From assembly GCF_035917455.1 (NCBI RefSeq), contig NZ_CP109078.1, positions 8,106,001 through 8,170,000 of the forward strand: 64,000 nt of DNA, written 5' to 3'. Shown in pieces: positions 40,713 to 49,567 of this stretch (position 1 is its first letter; each line of letters opens with the position of its first letter). Origin of the DNA: Micromonospora sp. NBC_01796. Its GTDB lineage: Bacteria > Actinomycetota > Actinomycetes > Mycobacteriales > Micromonosporaceae. The position numbers and the translations under genes are program-made. The notes under the pieces are model-generated. The model did not search any database. It was not told where the DNA came from and saw only the letters and a list, made by a program, of their open reading frames with translations.

Positions 40713-43130
40713 ATGAGGAGTATCAGAAAACCGGCCAGAGTCAGTCGGCTGGTAGCACTACTCACCGTGCCCGCAGCCCTCGTCCTGGGCGCCCTGCCCA
40801 GCCTCGCCAACTCCGCCGACAACGGACAGGTGGAGCCGACCCGGAAGTCCAGCACCGAGCAGAACGGCGTCGCGCTCATGCGCATCGTCGCCGCCGACAA
40901 GGGTGAGGTCGACAAGCTCGCCGACCTCGGGGTCGACCTCGTCGAGTACAGCAAGCCGCTGGACAACGGCATCGAGGTGCACGCCGTGCTGAGCCCGGAG
41001 GAGACCGAGGCCCTGCGTGGCCTGGGCTTCGACGTCCAGGGCAAGATCTCCGACCAGGACGACTACCGGGCCAACGTGGCCGAGCGCAAGGCCGCGATCG
41101 CGGCCACCGAGGCGCTGGCGCTCGAAGCCGACTCGCTCACCGTGCTGCGGGCGGAGTGGTTCACCAGCCTCGACGGCAACCGCTTCCTCTCGTTCGAGAT
41201 CAAGTCCGACGCGGGCGCCGACTCCGCCACCGTGATCAGCGCGAGCTGGGACACCGGCATGAACACCCCGCCGGCCTCCGGTGGCACCGCCACCATGTCC
41301 CGGTTCACCGATGCCGGCGAGTACATGTACCACCGGTTCACCTCCCCGCTGGCGCTGAACACCCCCGAGCCGAACAAGGTGACCTTCACCAGCAGCAAGG
41401 GCGGCACCGTCAAGGCTTCGGTGACCCAGTGGCTGGGCAAGCCGAAGGAGGCGCCGGGCGAGCACTACGTGTCGGACTTCGTCGACCACTACATGGACCC
41501 GACGGAGATCACCGAGCGGATCACCGGGCTCGCGGCCGAGTTCCCGAACATCACGCAGATCATCGACCTGCCGAACCTGACCAACGGGTACCGTCGCCAG
41601 GCGCAGGCCCAGTTCGGCACCGCGGCGGCGAGCACCTTCTACGTCACCACCAAGGCGTGGGGGCACGAGGGCGGTAACGACACCACCGTGTCGCTGGTGA
41701 ACCCGGGTGCGGCCAACCAGTCGCTGACCGTACTGGTCGCCGGCAAGACCGTGATGGTCTCGCTGGCCACCGACGCCGCCGGGGCCCCGAGCAGCACCGC
41801 CGCCCAGGTGGTGGCCGCGCTGAACGCGGACGCCGCCGCCTCCGCCCTGCTGACCGCGAGCACCTACCGCGGCAACGCCGGCACCGGCCTGGTCGCCGCC
41901 GCCGGGGTGACCCGGCTCAGCGACAACCTCCAGGCACCGGCGAGCATCTCCCGCGAGCCGTTCCAGATGAAGGCGCTGCGGATCGGCCGGGCCAAGGACG
42001 GCTCCAAGCCGGGCGTGTACCTCTACTGCCAGCAGCACGCGCGGGAGTGGGTCACCCCGATCACCTGTCTGGAGACCGCCGAGCGGCTGCTGCGCAACTA
42101 CGAGCGGGACACCAAGACCCGCAACCTGGTCAACGGTCTGGACATCTTCATCCTGCCGGTGGTCAACCCGGACGGCGCGCACTACAGCATGTACGACTTC
42201 AACTCGCAGCGTAAGAACATGACCAACCACTGCCCCGTGAACGCCGCCGACCCGGCCAACCGCAACTCCTGGGGCGTCGACCTGAACCGCAACCAGAACG
42301 CCGGTTCGCTGTTCGACGGCTACAACGGTGCGTCGTCGAGCTGCACCAGCGGCACCTACGCCGGCCCGAGCGAGCAGTCCGAGCCGGAGGCCAAGAACGA
42401 GGACTGGCTGATCAACACGTACCCGAACATCAAGTTCTCGATGAACACCCACTCGTACGGTGGGTACTTCATGTGGGCGCCGGGTGCGTACAAGACCGCC
42501 GGTCGTGAGGTGCTCCCCCGGACCGACTTCGGTACCGAGAACTACTTCTGGAACGCCTCGTCGAAGATCCTCAACGCGGTCCAGTCCCACCGGGGTACGG
42601 CGATCTGGCCGGGTCGTACCGGTCCGACCACCGACGTGCTCTACTCGGCGGCCGGTAACAGCGCCGACGCGCACTGGTACAACAAGGGCATCATCGCCTG
42701 GAACTTCGAGGTCGGTGCGGACAAGTACAACCCGGCCACCAACCGTTGGGACGCGGTCGGTTTCCAGCCGGACTTCAGCGAGGGTCACGAGGAGGCCATG
42801 GAGTTCTCCAGCGGCCAGATCGCGATCCTCGAGGTGGCCAAGGCGTACGCGGCGGACAAGTCCAAGCCGACGGCCGAGCTGGTCGTGAAGAGCAAGGGCG
42901 CCGGTACGACCGACTTCACCTTCACCACCAGTGAGGCGGCGAACGTCTACTACACCCTGGACGGCAGCGAGCCGACCACGTCGTCGCTGAAGCTCGGCTT
43001 CGCCGGTTACCGGGAGGGTCCGGAGCGGATCACCATCACCGCGAAGACCACCGTCCGCTGGCTAACCGTCGACATCGCCGGCAACACAGGCACGGTGCAG
43101 GAAAAGACCCTGAACGTCCCCAAGAGCTAA
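40713..43130 (+). CDS. Secreted M14 zinc carboxypeptidase with inserted domain
   Basis: About 805 residues. Signal peptide 1 to about 32; an N-terminal propeptide-like region; peptidase M14 with zinc ligands in QQHARE (His442, Glu445) and MNTHSYGG (His580), and the probable catalytic Glu666 in WNFEVGAD. Unusually, about 110 residues (about 305-415, FYVTTKAWGHEGG to LSDNLQAP) are inserted between the start of the peptidase fold and the zinc motif. The C-terminus (about 720-805) resembles a chitobiase/hexosaminidase C-terminal beta domain (YYTLDGSEPTTSS). Removes C-terminal residues from extracellular peptides. Monocistronic, followed by a long hairpin. Confidence 0.93.
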   Translation: MRSIRKPARVSRLVALLTVPAALVLGALPSLANSADNGQVEPTRKSSTEQNGVALMRIVAADKGEVDKLADLGVDLVEYSKPLDNGIEVHAVLSPEETEALRGLGFDVQGKISDQDDYRANVAERKAAIAATEALALEADSLTVLRAEWFTSLDGNRFLSFEIKSDAGADSATVISASWDTGMNTPPASGGTATMSRFTDAGEYMYHRFTSPLALNTPEPNKVTFTSSKGGTVKASVTQWLGKPKEAPGEHYVSDFVDHYMDPTEITERITGLAAEFPNITQIIDLPNLTNGYRRQAQAQFGTAAASTFYVTTKAWGHEGGNDTTVSLVNPGAANQSLTVLVAGKTVMVSLATDAAGAPSSTAAQVVAALNADAAASALLTASTYRGNAGTGLVAAAGVTRLSDNLQAPASISREPFQMKALRIGRAKDGSKPGVYLYCQQHAREWVTPITCLETAERLLRNYERDTKTRNLVNGLDIFILPVVNPDGAHYSMYDFNSQRKNMTNHCPVNAADPANRNSWGVDLNRNQNAGSLFDGYNGASSSCTSGTYAGPSEQSEPEAKNEDWLINTYPNIKFSMNTHSYGGYFMWAPGAYKTAGREVLPRTDFGTENYFWNASSKILNAVQSHRGTAIWPGRTGPTTDVLYSAAGNSADAHWYNKGIIAWNFEVGADKYNPATNRWDAVGFQPDFSEGHEEAMEFSSGQIAILEVAKAYAADKSKPTAELVVKSKGAGTTDFTFTTSEAANVYYTLDGSEPTTSSLKLGFAGYREGPERITITAKTTVRWLTVDIAGNTGTVQEKTLNVPKS

Positions 43131-43194
43131 CCCCTCACCACCCCCGTGTGGCCGCCGCCCCTCCCAGGCCGGCGGCCACACCCCAACCACCCGA

Positions 43195-43271
43195 CCAACC
43201 GCGTTGATCATGAAGTTAGCAACCTCCCAGGGCCCTCCAGGCGTCGCTAACTTCATGATCAACGCGGTTGG
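43195..43271. repeat. Long intergenic hairpin, family A (26-bp perfect arms)
   Basis: A 26-base arm at 43195-43220 (starting CCAACCGCGTTGATCATGAA) pairs without mismatch with 43246-43271; the 25-base loop contains a second small palindrome (AGGGCCCT). It sits between two same-strand genes and contains no gene. Such perfect, unusual palindromes look like a dispersed REP-like element of this lineage; it could also act as terminator or mRNA stabiliser. Confidence 0.8.
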
Positions 43272-43304
43272 CGGCGGGACCTGAGCAGGATGGCGGAGTT
43301 GTAG

Positions 43305-44636
43305 ATGCATTTGCATGGACGGGTGGGAGAGGCGGGGGCTGCGGGGGCGCCGGGGCGGCGGGTGTTTGTGCTGCTTGCGGTGGTGCTTGCGCCGTTGGCG
43401 GTGTTGACACTGGTCGGGCTGGTGCTGCTCTGGCCGGGGGGCAAGCAGGTGTCGGGTGCGAGTCCCGGCACCGCGGGGCGCGACCTCAGCCATCCGGAGG
43501 CGACGGTCCAGACCGTCGCACCGTACGAGTGCCCGGCGCCCGGACAACGTACCGGCCCCGAATCCGGTCCCCGCATGGTCACCTGCGCCACCGTGCAGGC
43601 ACGACTGGAGACCGGTCCGGAACGCGACGGCATCGTGACCGTGGAGGTGCCGGCGGAGTCGTACCGCAGCGGGCTCGAACCCGGCGACCGGATCAAGGTC
43701 GTACGGGTCTTCAACCACCAGACCGGCCCGGCCATGTACGCCTTCTACGACTTCGCCCGTACCGTCCCGATCGGCATCCTCGCGGCGGTGTTCGCGCTGC
43801 TCGTCGTCGCGGTAGCCAGGATGCGGGGGCTGAAGGCACTGATCGGGCTCGGCGTCGCGTACCTGGTCATCGTCAAGTTCATGCTGCCCGCGCTACTGGT
43901 TGGCGAGTCCGGCCTGCTGGTCGGCCTGGTCGGCGCCGCGGCGATCATGTTCGTCGTCCTCTACCTGGCGCACGGCTTCTCCGCGCGCACCACCACCGCG
44001 CTGGTCGGAACCCTGTTCGGGCTGCTGGCCACGGCCGGGATCGGGCTGTGGGCGGCGGGCGCGGCGCACCTGACCGGGCTCGGTGACGCGGACGGAGTCG
44101 CACTTGCCGTCTACAACGGACAGGTAGACCTCTCCGGGATCGTGCTCTGCGGCATCATCGTGGCCGGGCTGGGCGTGCTCAACGACGTCACGATCACCCA
44201 GTCGTCGGCGGTCTGGGAGCTGCACCAGCTCGCCCCGGACCGATCGGCCCGCAAGCTGTTCACCAGCGCCATGCAGATCGGCCGTGACCACATCGCGTCG
44301 ACCGTCTACACGATCGCGTTCGCCTACGCCGGCGCCGCGTTGCCGATCATGCTGCTGATCAACGCGTACGACCGGCCGGTGCTCGCCGTACTGACCAGTG
44401 CGCAGATCGCCGAGGAGATCGTCCGTACGCTGGTCGCCTCGATCGGCCTGGTGCTGGCGATTCCGCTGACCACGGCGGTGGCGGTGGCCGTGGTGAAGGC
44501 GGTCGGACACCCCGGTCCCCCGGCACCACTGCCGGCACTCCCCGACGACGACAGGAACGACGGCGGCGACAGCGACGCCGGGGAGGTCGCCGAGGATTCG
44601 GGGCGGAGCAGGGCGGAGGTCACCAGCCAGGGGTGA
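43305..44636 (+). CDS. YibE/F family membrane protein
   Basis: About 443 residues. One N-terminal membrane helix, an extracytoplasmic domain (about 50-140), then seven or so helices with the family's ARMRGLKALIGLGVAYLVIVKFMLPALL, GLGVLNDVTITQSSAVWEL and HIASTVYTIAFAYAGAALPIMLL segments. A polar Asp/Gly-rich tail follows. Widely conserved in Gram-positives; role not established, perhaps transport. ATG at 43305 with GGCGGAG upstream. It follows the hairpin, so it is probably transcribed on its own. Confidence 0.88.
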   Translation: MHLHGRVGEAGAAGAPGRRVFVLLAVVLAPLAVLTLVGLVLLWPGGKQVSGASPGTAGRDLSHPEATVQTVAPYECPAPGQRTGPESGPRMVTCATVQARLETGPERDGIVTVEVPAESYRSGLEPGDRIKVVRVFNHQTGPAMYAFYDFARTVPIGILAAVFALLVVAVARMRGLKALIGLGVAYLVIVKFMLPALLVGESGLLVGLVGAAAIMFVVLYLAHGFSARTTTALVGTLFGLLATAGIGLWAAGAAHLTGLGDADGVALAVYNGQVDLSGIVLCGIIVAGLGVLNDVTITQSSAVWELHQLAPDRSARKLFTSAMQIGRDHIASTVYTIAFAYAGAALPIMLLINAYDRPVLAVLTSAQIAEEIVRTLVASIGLVLAIPLTTAVAVAVVKAVGHPGPPAPLPALPDDDRNDGGDSDAGEVAEDSGRSRAEVTSQG

Positions 44637-44678
44637 GGTACGGGCGGCGGGAACCGGCCGTCGGAGCGCTCGGGTACG

Positions 44679-46646
44679 GTGACCACCGTGCTAAGTGGAC
44701 TGGACGACGTCGCCTGGGATGAGCTCGACCACGCCTACGGGGAGGCGACGGACGTACCCGGGCTCCTGCGTGATCTCGCCGGGGGTGACGACGACGCGCT
44801 CGGGGAGCTGTTCGGCACGATCTGGCACCAGGGCACCGTGTACGAGGCCACCGCGTACGCCGTGCCGTTCCTGGTCGAGTTGCTCGACGCCCCGGGCACC
44901 GACACCACCGGCCTGTTGACCCTGCTGGCGGCCATCGCCCAGGGCACCTCGTACGCCGAGGTCCACCAGGACTACGAACCCGCCTCGATCCGGGACAGTC
45001 CGGAGCTGTCCGCCCGGATCGAACGGGAGCTGGAGTGGACCCGGGCCGCCCGAAAGGCGGTGGCCGAGGGCGCGCCGACCTACCTGCGGCTGCTCACCTC
45101 GGCACCGGAGGAGGAGGTGCGCAGCCATGCCGCGTACACCCTGCGGGCCTGCGTCGAGGGGACCGATCCGGCCGCGACGACGATCCTGCACCGGATCGAG
45201 GCGGAGGAGAGCCCGGTCGTCCGGGCCGCGCTGATCCTGGCCTCCGGTGGGCTGGAGACCGCCACCCCGCCGCTGATCACCGGTTGGCTCGCCGACCCGG
45301 CCGCCCCGCCCCGACTGGCGGCGGCGCTGGTGGCCGTTCACCTGGCGACCGGTTCCTCCGTTCCGCTGCCCGACGGCGTCGCCGAGGTGCTGGAACGCGA
45401 CACCCCGTTGTCGCTCGACGCCCTGTCGACACTGCCGTGGAGCGCGCTCGGCGACGACCCGCTCCGGTGGGTGATCGAGCAGCTCGACGACCAGTGGGAC
45501 CTGCGGATCCGGCTGCTGCGCGGCTGGATGGGGCACGACAGCGCCGACGTACGCAAGGGCGCGGTGTTCGCGGCCGAGCACCCGATCCTGATCTGGCGGC
45601 CGGCTGCGGCCGAACTCGGGCCGGCGCTGGCGGCCCGGCTGTCCGACCCGGACCGTGACGTCCGGTACTGGGCGGCCAGCCTGCTGGCGGACTCCGGCCA
45701 CGCCGCCGTGACCGCCACGGACGAGCTGTGGGCGCTGGTGACCAGGGAACCGGTCCGGCACAACGAGCCGGCCGCCTTCGCACTCGCCGCGCTGTGCCGG
45801 TTGCACGATCCCCGCGCCGCGACCTACCTCGCCGAACGGCTCGCCGCCGACCCGGTGGACCTGTCCGGGCTGGACGCGGCCATCACCGCGATCGGACCGT
45901 GGGCCGACGCCTGCCGCGCACCGCTGCTCCGGCTCGTCCCGCTGGCACCGGCCGGGAACACCCGGATCGGGCTGATCGACGCGTTGGGTCGGCTGTACGC
46001 CGGCACCGACAACCCGGCCGCCGAGATCGTCCCGTTGCTCCGCCAGGAGTGCGCGACCCATCCGCACATCGCGACCCGGGTCCTCGGCGACCTCGGCCCG
46101 GACGCGGTCGACGCGTTGCCCGACCTGTATCCGATGCTGACGCACGACGAGCCGTTCGTCCGGGTCAACGCGGTCCGTGCGATCTGGCGGATCGGGGGCG
46201 ACCCGGCCCCGCTGCTCCCGGTGCTTCGGGAGATCATCGAGACCGGCGGCCGGGCCGAGCGCGTCCACGCGCTCGAACTGCTCCCCGAGTTTGGGCCGGC
46301 CGCGCTGGCCCTGTCCGACCTGCTGCCCCCCTTGTTCGGGGCCGATGACGACTGGCTCTCGGTGCGGTCGGCGATCGCCTACTGGCACCTGACCGGCGAC
46401 CCGGCAACGGTGGTGCCGGCACTGCTGCCCCACCTGCGTACGGGACCGCACGGACGTGCCGCGCTGCGGTGCCTGGCCGATATCGGACCTGCGGCGGGTG
46501 CCGCCATTCCGGTTCTCCGTGAGGAGGCGGCCGAGGAGCGGCACGGGCCGACCGGCGGCGGTTCCCCGACCGACGGCGACGAGGAGGACTGGCCCACGGC
46601 GTGCGCCAGAACGCTCGCGCTCATCGACGTCGCGCCGGTGAACTAG
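44679..46646 (+). CDS. Long HEAT-repeat protein, paralogue of the one at 16.2 kb
   Basis: About 655 residues, almost wholly HEAT pairs (VRSHAAYTLRACVEG, VRAALILASGGLETATPPLI, DVRKGAVFAAEHPIL, DVRYWAASLLADSG, VRVNAVRAIWRIGGD). Its opening WDELDHAYGEATDVPG and IWHQGTVYEATAYAVPFLVELL match the 399-residue protein at 16238, so both descend from one family in which the tail length varies. No catalytic motif, membrane segment or signal peptide. GTG at 44679, 42 bases after the YibE/F stop, so the two may be co-transcribed. Function unknown. Confidence 0.88.
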   Translation: MTTVLSGLDDVAWDELDHAYGEATDVPGLLRDLAGGDDDALGELFGTIWHQGTVYEATAYAVPFLVELLDAPGTDTTGLLTLLAAIAQGTSYAEVHQDYEPASIRDSPELSARIERELEWTRAARKAVAEGAPTYLRLLTSAPEEEVRSHAAYTLRACVEGTDPAATTILHRIEAEESPVVRAALILASGGLETATPPLITGWLADPAAPPRLAAALVAVHLATGSSVPLPDGVAEVLERDTPLSLDALSTLPWSALGDDPLRWVIEQLDDQWDLRIRLLRGWMGHDSADVRKGAVFAAEHPILIWRPAAAELGPALAARLSDPDRDVRYWAASLLADSGHAAVTATDELWALVTREPVRHNEPAAFALAALCRLHDPRAATYLAERLAADPVDLSGLDAAITAIGPWADACRAPLLRLVPLAPAGNTRIGLIDALGRLYAGTDNPAAEIVPLLRQECATHPHIATRVLGDLGPDAVDALPDLYPMLTHDEPFVRVNAVRAIWRIGGDPAPLLPVLREIIETGGRAERVHALELLPEFGPAALALSDLLPPLFGADDDWLSVRSAIAYWHLTGDPATVVPALLPHLRTGPHGRAALRCLADIGPAAGAAIPVLREEAAEERHGPTGGGSPTDGDEEDWPTACARTLALIDVAPVN

Positions 46647-46869
46647 CGGGACGTACCGACAGCGAACCGGTGGAGCGGGCGGCGTCCTGGACGTACGGGT
46701 GCCGCTCGGCTCACCGGTCGGACCGCCCGTCGCGCAGAAGATCACGTTCGGCGTCACCGGGTCCGGCCAGCGGTACGGTTCCGGGCGGTATGCGGAGGAA
46801 TCATCGGGGTCGGCGTAGGTAGCCGCCCGACGTGGAACCCCGCACGGTGACTCGGAAATGAGGTGTCAC

Positions 46870-48282
46870 GTGCCATTTCTGTCGGCGCTCGACCGCGCTC
46901 GCACCGTCGCACCACCCGGCTACAGTCGCTGGCTCATCCCTCCCGCCGCGCTCTCGGTCCACCTGTGCATCGGGCAGGCGTACGCGACGAGTGTCTACAA
47001 GAACTCGTTGATCACCCACTTCGACACCAGCCAGACCGCGATCGGCATCATCTTCAGCATCGCCATCGTGATGCTCGGCCTGTCCGCGGCGGTCGGCGGG
47101 ACGTGGGTCGAGGCGAACGGGCCGCGCAAGGCCATGTTCGTCTCCGCGTGCTTCTGGGCCGCGGGTTTCCTGGTCGGCGCCCTCGGCATCGCGACCACGC
47201 AGCTCTGGCTGGTCTATCTCGGCTACGGTCTGCTCGGCGGGATCGGGCTCGGGATCGGCTACATCTCGCCGGTGTCCACTCTGATCAAGTGGTTCCCGGA
47301 CCGTCCGGGTCTGGCCACCGGCCTGGCCATCATGGGCTTCGGTGGCGGGGCGCTGCTGGCCAGTCCGCTGTCCCGGCAGCTCCTCTCGTTCTACGACCCC
47401 GACTACAACCCGGCCAACGCCAGCTCGGTCGCCTCCGGTGGCGCCCTGGTCGGGCTCTTCCTGACCCTCGGGATCGGCTACTTCGTCATCATGATGTTCG
47501 GCGTGGTCAACGTCCGGATTCCGGCGCCGGGTTGGCGACCGGCCGGCTTCGATCCGGGTACGGTGGCCGCCCGGCCGCTGGTGACCACGGCAAGCGTGTC
47601 GGCCGCCAACGCGGTGCGTACGCGGTCGTTCTGGCTGCTCTGGGTGGTGCTGTTCTGCAACGTCACCGCCGGCATCGGAATCCTCGAACAGGCCAGTCCG
47701 ATGATCCAGGACTTCTTCCGGGAGAACGGGGTCTCCACGGTCGCGGTGGCGGCGGCCGGCGGATTCGTCGGGCTGCTGTCGTTGTTCAACATGGCCGGGC
47801 GGTTCGTCTGGTCGTCCACCTCGGACCTGATCGGGCGCAAGCCGATCTACCTGCTCTACCTCGGTGGTGGCATGGTGCTCTACGCCCTGCTCGCCGCCGT
47901 CGGGCACGCCTCGACCGCGCTCTTCGTACTGCTCGCCTGCGTCATCCTGTCGTTCTACGGCGGTGGTTTCGCGACCGTCCCGGCCTACCTGCGGGACCTG
48001 TTCGGCACGTTCCAGGTCGGCGCGATCCACGGTCGGCTGCTGACCGCCTGGTCCGCCGCCGGTGTCGCCGGCCCGCTGATCATCAACGGTTTCCTCGACG
48101 CCCAGGGCAAGCCCGGCACGCTGACCGCCGAGGCGTACCGGCCCGCGCTGTTCACCATGGTCGGCGTACTCGCGATCGGGTTCGTGGCGAACCTGCTCAT
48201 CCGCCCGGTGCCGGAACGGTTCCACGAGGCCGCCGGACCCACCACCGATGTCCCCGTCGAGGAGAAGGAGCCGAGCCGATGA
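46870..48282 (+). CDS. OFA-family MFS transporter (oxalate/formate antiporter type)
   Basis: About 470 residues, 12 membrane helices. The first helix motif WLIPPAALSVHLCIGQAYATSVY and the GYGLLGGIGLGIGYISPVSTLIKWFPDRPGLATGLAIMGFGGGA segment are diagnostic of OFA transporters, which exchange small organic acids. GTG at 46870 with GAGGTG just upstream; an ATG at 46858 is the alternative. The end overlaps a 45-residue gene (ATGA) for a single-helix small subunit. The substrate cannot be told from sequence; oxalate or formate is a family label only. Confidence 0.92.
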   Translation: MPFLSALDRARTVAPPGYSRWLIPPAALSVHLCIGQAYATSVYKNSLITHFDTSQTAIGIIFSIAIVMLGLSAAVGGTWVEANGPRKAMFVSACFWAAGFLVGALGIATTQLWLVYLGYGLLGGIGLGIGYISPVSTLIKWFPDRPGLATGLAIMGFGGGALLASPLSRQLLSFYDPDYNPANASSVASGGALVGLFLTLGIGYFVIMMFGVVNVRIPAPGWRPAGFDPGTVAARPLVTTASVSAANAVRTRSFWLLWVVLFCNVTAGIGILEQASPMIQDFFRENGVSTVAVAAAGGFVGLLSLFNMAGRFVWSSTSDLIGRKPIYLLYLGGGMVLYALLAAVGHASTALFVLLACVILSFYGGGFATVPAYLRDLFGTFQVGAIHGRLLTAWSAAGVAGPLIINGFLDAQGKPGTLTAEAYRPALFTMVGVLAIGFVANLLIRPVPERFHEAAGPTTDVPVEEKEPSR

Positions 48283-48416
48283 CCGGGAACGAGAACCACC
48301 CGACGGTCGGCCGGCAGCGACTGCGCCTCTGGGCGTCCTGGTTGCTCGTCGTCGTCCTGCTCGGCTACGGGGTGGTGCAGACCGCGCGTACCGCGGTGAA
48401 TCTCTTCACCCACTGA
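48279..48416 (+). CDS. MFS transporter small subunit (single-helix, 45 residues)
   Basis: 45 residues with a polar N-tail and one membrane helix (LWASWLLVVVLLGYGVVQTA) ending in FTH. The start overlaps the transporter stop by 4 bases. Single-helix proteins of this size encoded behind OFA transporters are a recognised small-subunit family. Too short for many gene finders. It probably stabilises the transporter. A strong hairpin follows. Confidence 0.82.
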   Translation: MTGNENHPTVGRQRLRLWASWLLVVVLLGYGVVQTARTAVNLFTH

Positions 48417-48440
48417 GCGGCGGCCCGGCCGCTCGGTCCG

Positions 48441-48480
48441 GCGCTGGTGGACGGCGTGACCTCATGCCGTCCACCAGCGC
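48441..48480. terminator. Hairpin between convergent genes
   Basis: Perfect 15-bp arms (48441-48455 GCGCTGGTGGACGGC and its complement at 48466-48480) with a 10-base loop, directly abutting the stop codon of the converging amidohydrolase gene. No T-run; probable bidirectional terminator. Confidence 0.68.
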
Positions 48481-49557
48481 TCAATCGACGACGGCCGGGG
48501 CCGGTCGGTCGACGGTGGCCGGGGTGCTAGCCGCCGGGGGCGGGAGGGCGTCGCCGAACAGGGCCAGGGCGTTCCGCTCGCAGATCGCGTCCCGGACCGC
48601 CGGGGACACCCCGAGCCGGTCGACCAGGTCGAGGATGGCACCGGGCTCGGTGTGCGGCAACGGCGGCGAGTCGGTGCCGAACAGCACCCGGTCCGGGCCG
48701 AAGGTCCGCAGCGCCAGGTCGATCGCGGTGGCGCTGGGTGTGGCGGTGTCGACCCAGATCCGGCGCAGGTAGCTGCTGGGTGGCTTGGCGAGTGCGGTCA
48801 GCCGGCGCATCAACCGGGGCGGGCCCGGTGGGCCGCCTGGTCCGCCGGCACCGCTGGGTCCGCCGGGACCGGATGCTGCCGGGCCGGCGTCCCAGTGGCT
48901 CGGTGCCATGATCCGGTCCAGCTTCTCGGCGAGCAGCCCGAGCGCGCCACCGGCGGTCGGGCCGATCAGCTTCAGCCCAGGAAAACGGTCCAGCCAGCCC
49001 GCGAGCACGCAGCAGGCCAGCCCGATCGTGACGTCGCTGAACCGACCCAACTGCTCGATCAGCAAGAGGTGGTCCAGGCCCGCACCGGCCGCCGGCATCG
49101 CGGGCGGATGCAGCAGTACGGGTACGTCAGCCTCCGCCGCGAGCGCGAAGAAGTCCTCCGCCTCTGGGGCGTCCAGGTAGCGGCCGGCGACGCTGGTGTT
49201 GGCGATCAGCCCGACGAACTGCGGTTCGCGTACGGTCTGGGCGACCCGGGCCAGGTGTGCGGCGCCGCCGAACGGGTTGACGTACACGTAGGCCCGCAGC
49301 CGCTCCGGGTGCTGGTCGACCAGTCCAGCCAGCCAGGCGTCGTGCCGAACCAGGTCGCTCTCGCTCTGCGCGTAGTTGTCGACCCCGGCCACCGGCACCA
49401 TCGCACCACCACCGACGGGGCTGCCGATGATGGTGGTCCGTACGCCACGAGCCAGCTTTCCGGAGATCATCTCCTCGACCTGCCCGAGCGTACGGGGCAT
49501 CGGATAGCGTCGCCTGGACTCCGGCGGGCTGATGTGTCCGTGCACGTCGATCGTCAC
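48481..49557 (-). CDS. ACMSD-like amidohydrolase with an altered metal site
   Basis: About 358 residues of the amidohydrolase_2 barrel. The N-terminal metal motif HGH (DVHGHISPP, residues 5-7), the His in VPVLLHPPAMP and the Asp in FGTDSPP are present. Where the family usually has a metal His before the GG (AHGGG), this protein reads LIGPTAGGALG, so that ligand is Thr. It also has a Gly/Pro-rich insert of about 25 residues (PAASGPGGPSGAGGPGGPPG region) within the barrel. Members decarboxylate or hydrolyse aromatic acids. Activity of this copy is uncertain. No cofactor gene nearby. Confidence 0.82.
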   Translation of the reverse strand: MTIDVHGHISPPESRRRYPMPRTLGQVEEMISGKLARGVRTTIIGSPVGGGAMVPVAGVDNYAQSESDLVRHDAWLAGLVDQHPERLRAYVYVNPFGGAAHLARVAQTVREPQFVGLIANTSVAGRYLDAPEAEDFFALAAEADVPVLLHPPAMPAAGAGLDHLLLIEQLGRFSDVTIGLACCVLAGWLDRFPGLKLIGPTAGGALGLLAEKLDRIMAPSHWDAGPAASGPGGPSGAGGPGGPPGPPRLMRRLTALAKPPSSYLRRIWVDTATPSATAIDLALRTFGPDRVLFGTDSPPLPHTEPGAILDLVDRLGVSPAVRDAICERNALALFGDALPPPAASTPATVDRPAPAVVD

Positions 49558-49567
49558 ACGGTCAGCG

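Noticed and set aside
40758-42788. 676-codon minus-strand frame opposite the carboxypeptidase
   Set aside because: Val/Gly/Arg-rich antisense shadow with no signal peptide or motif.
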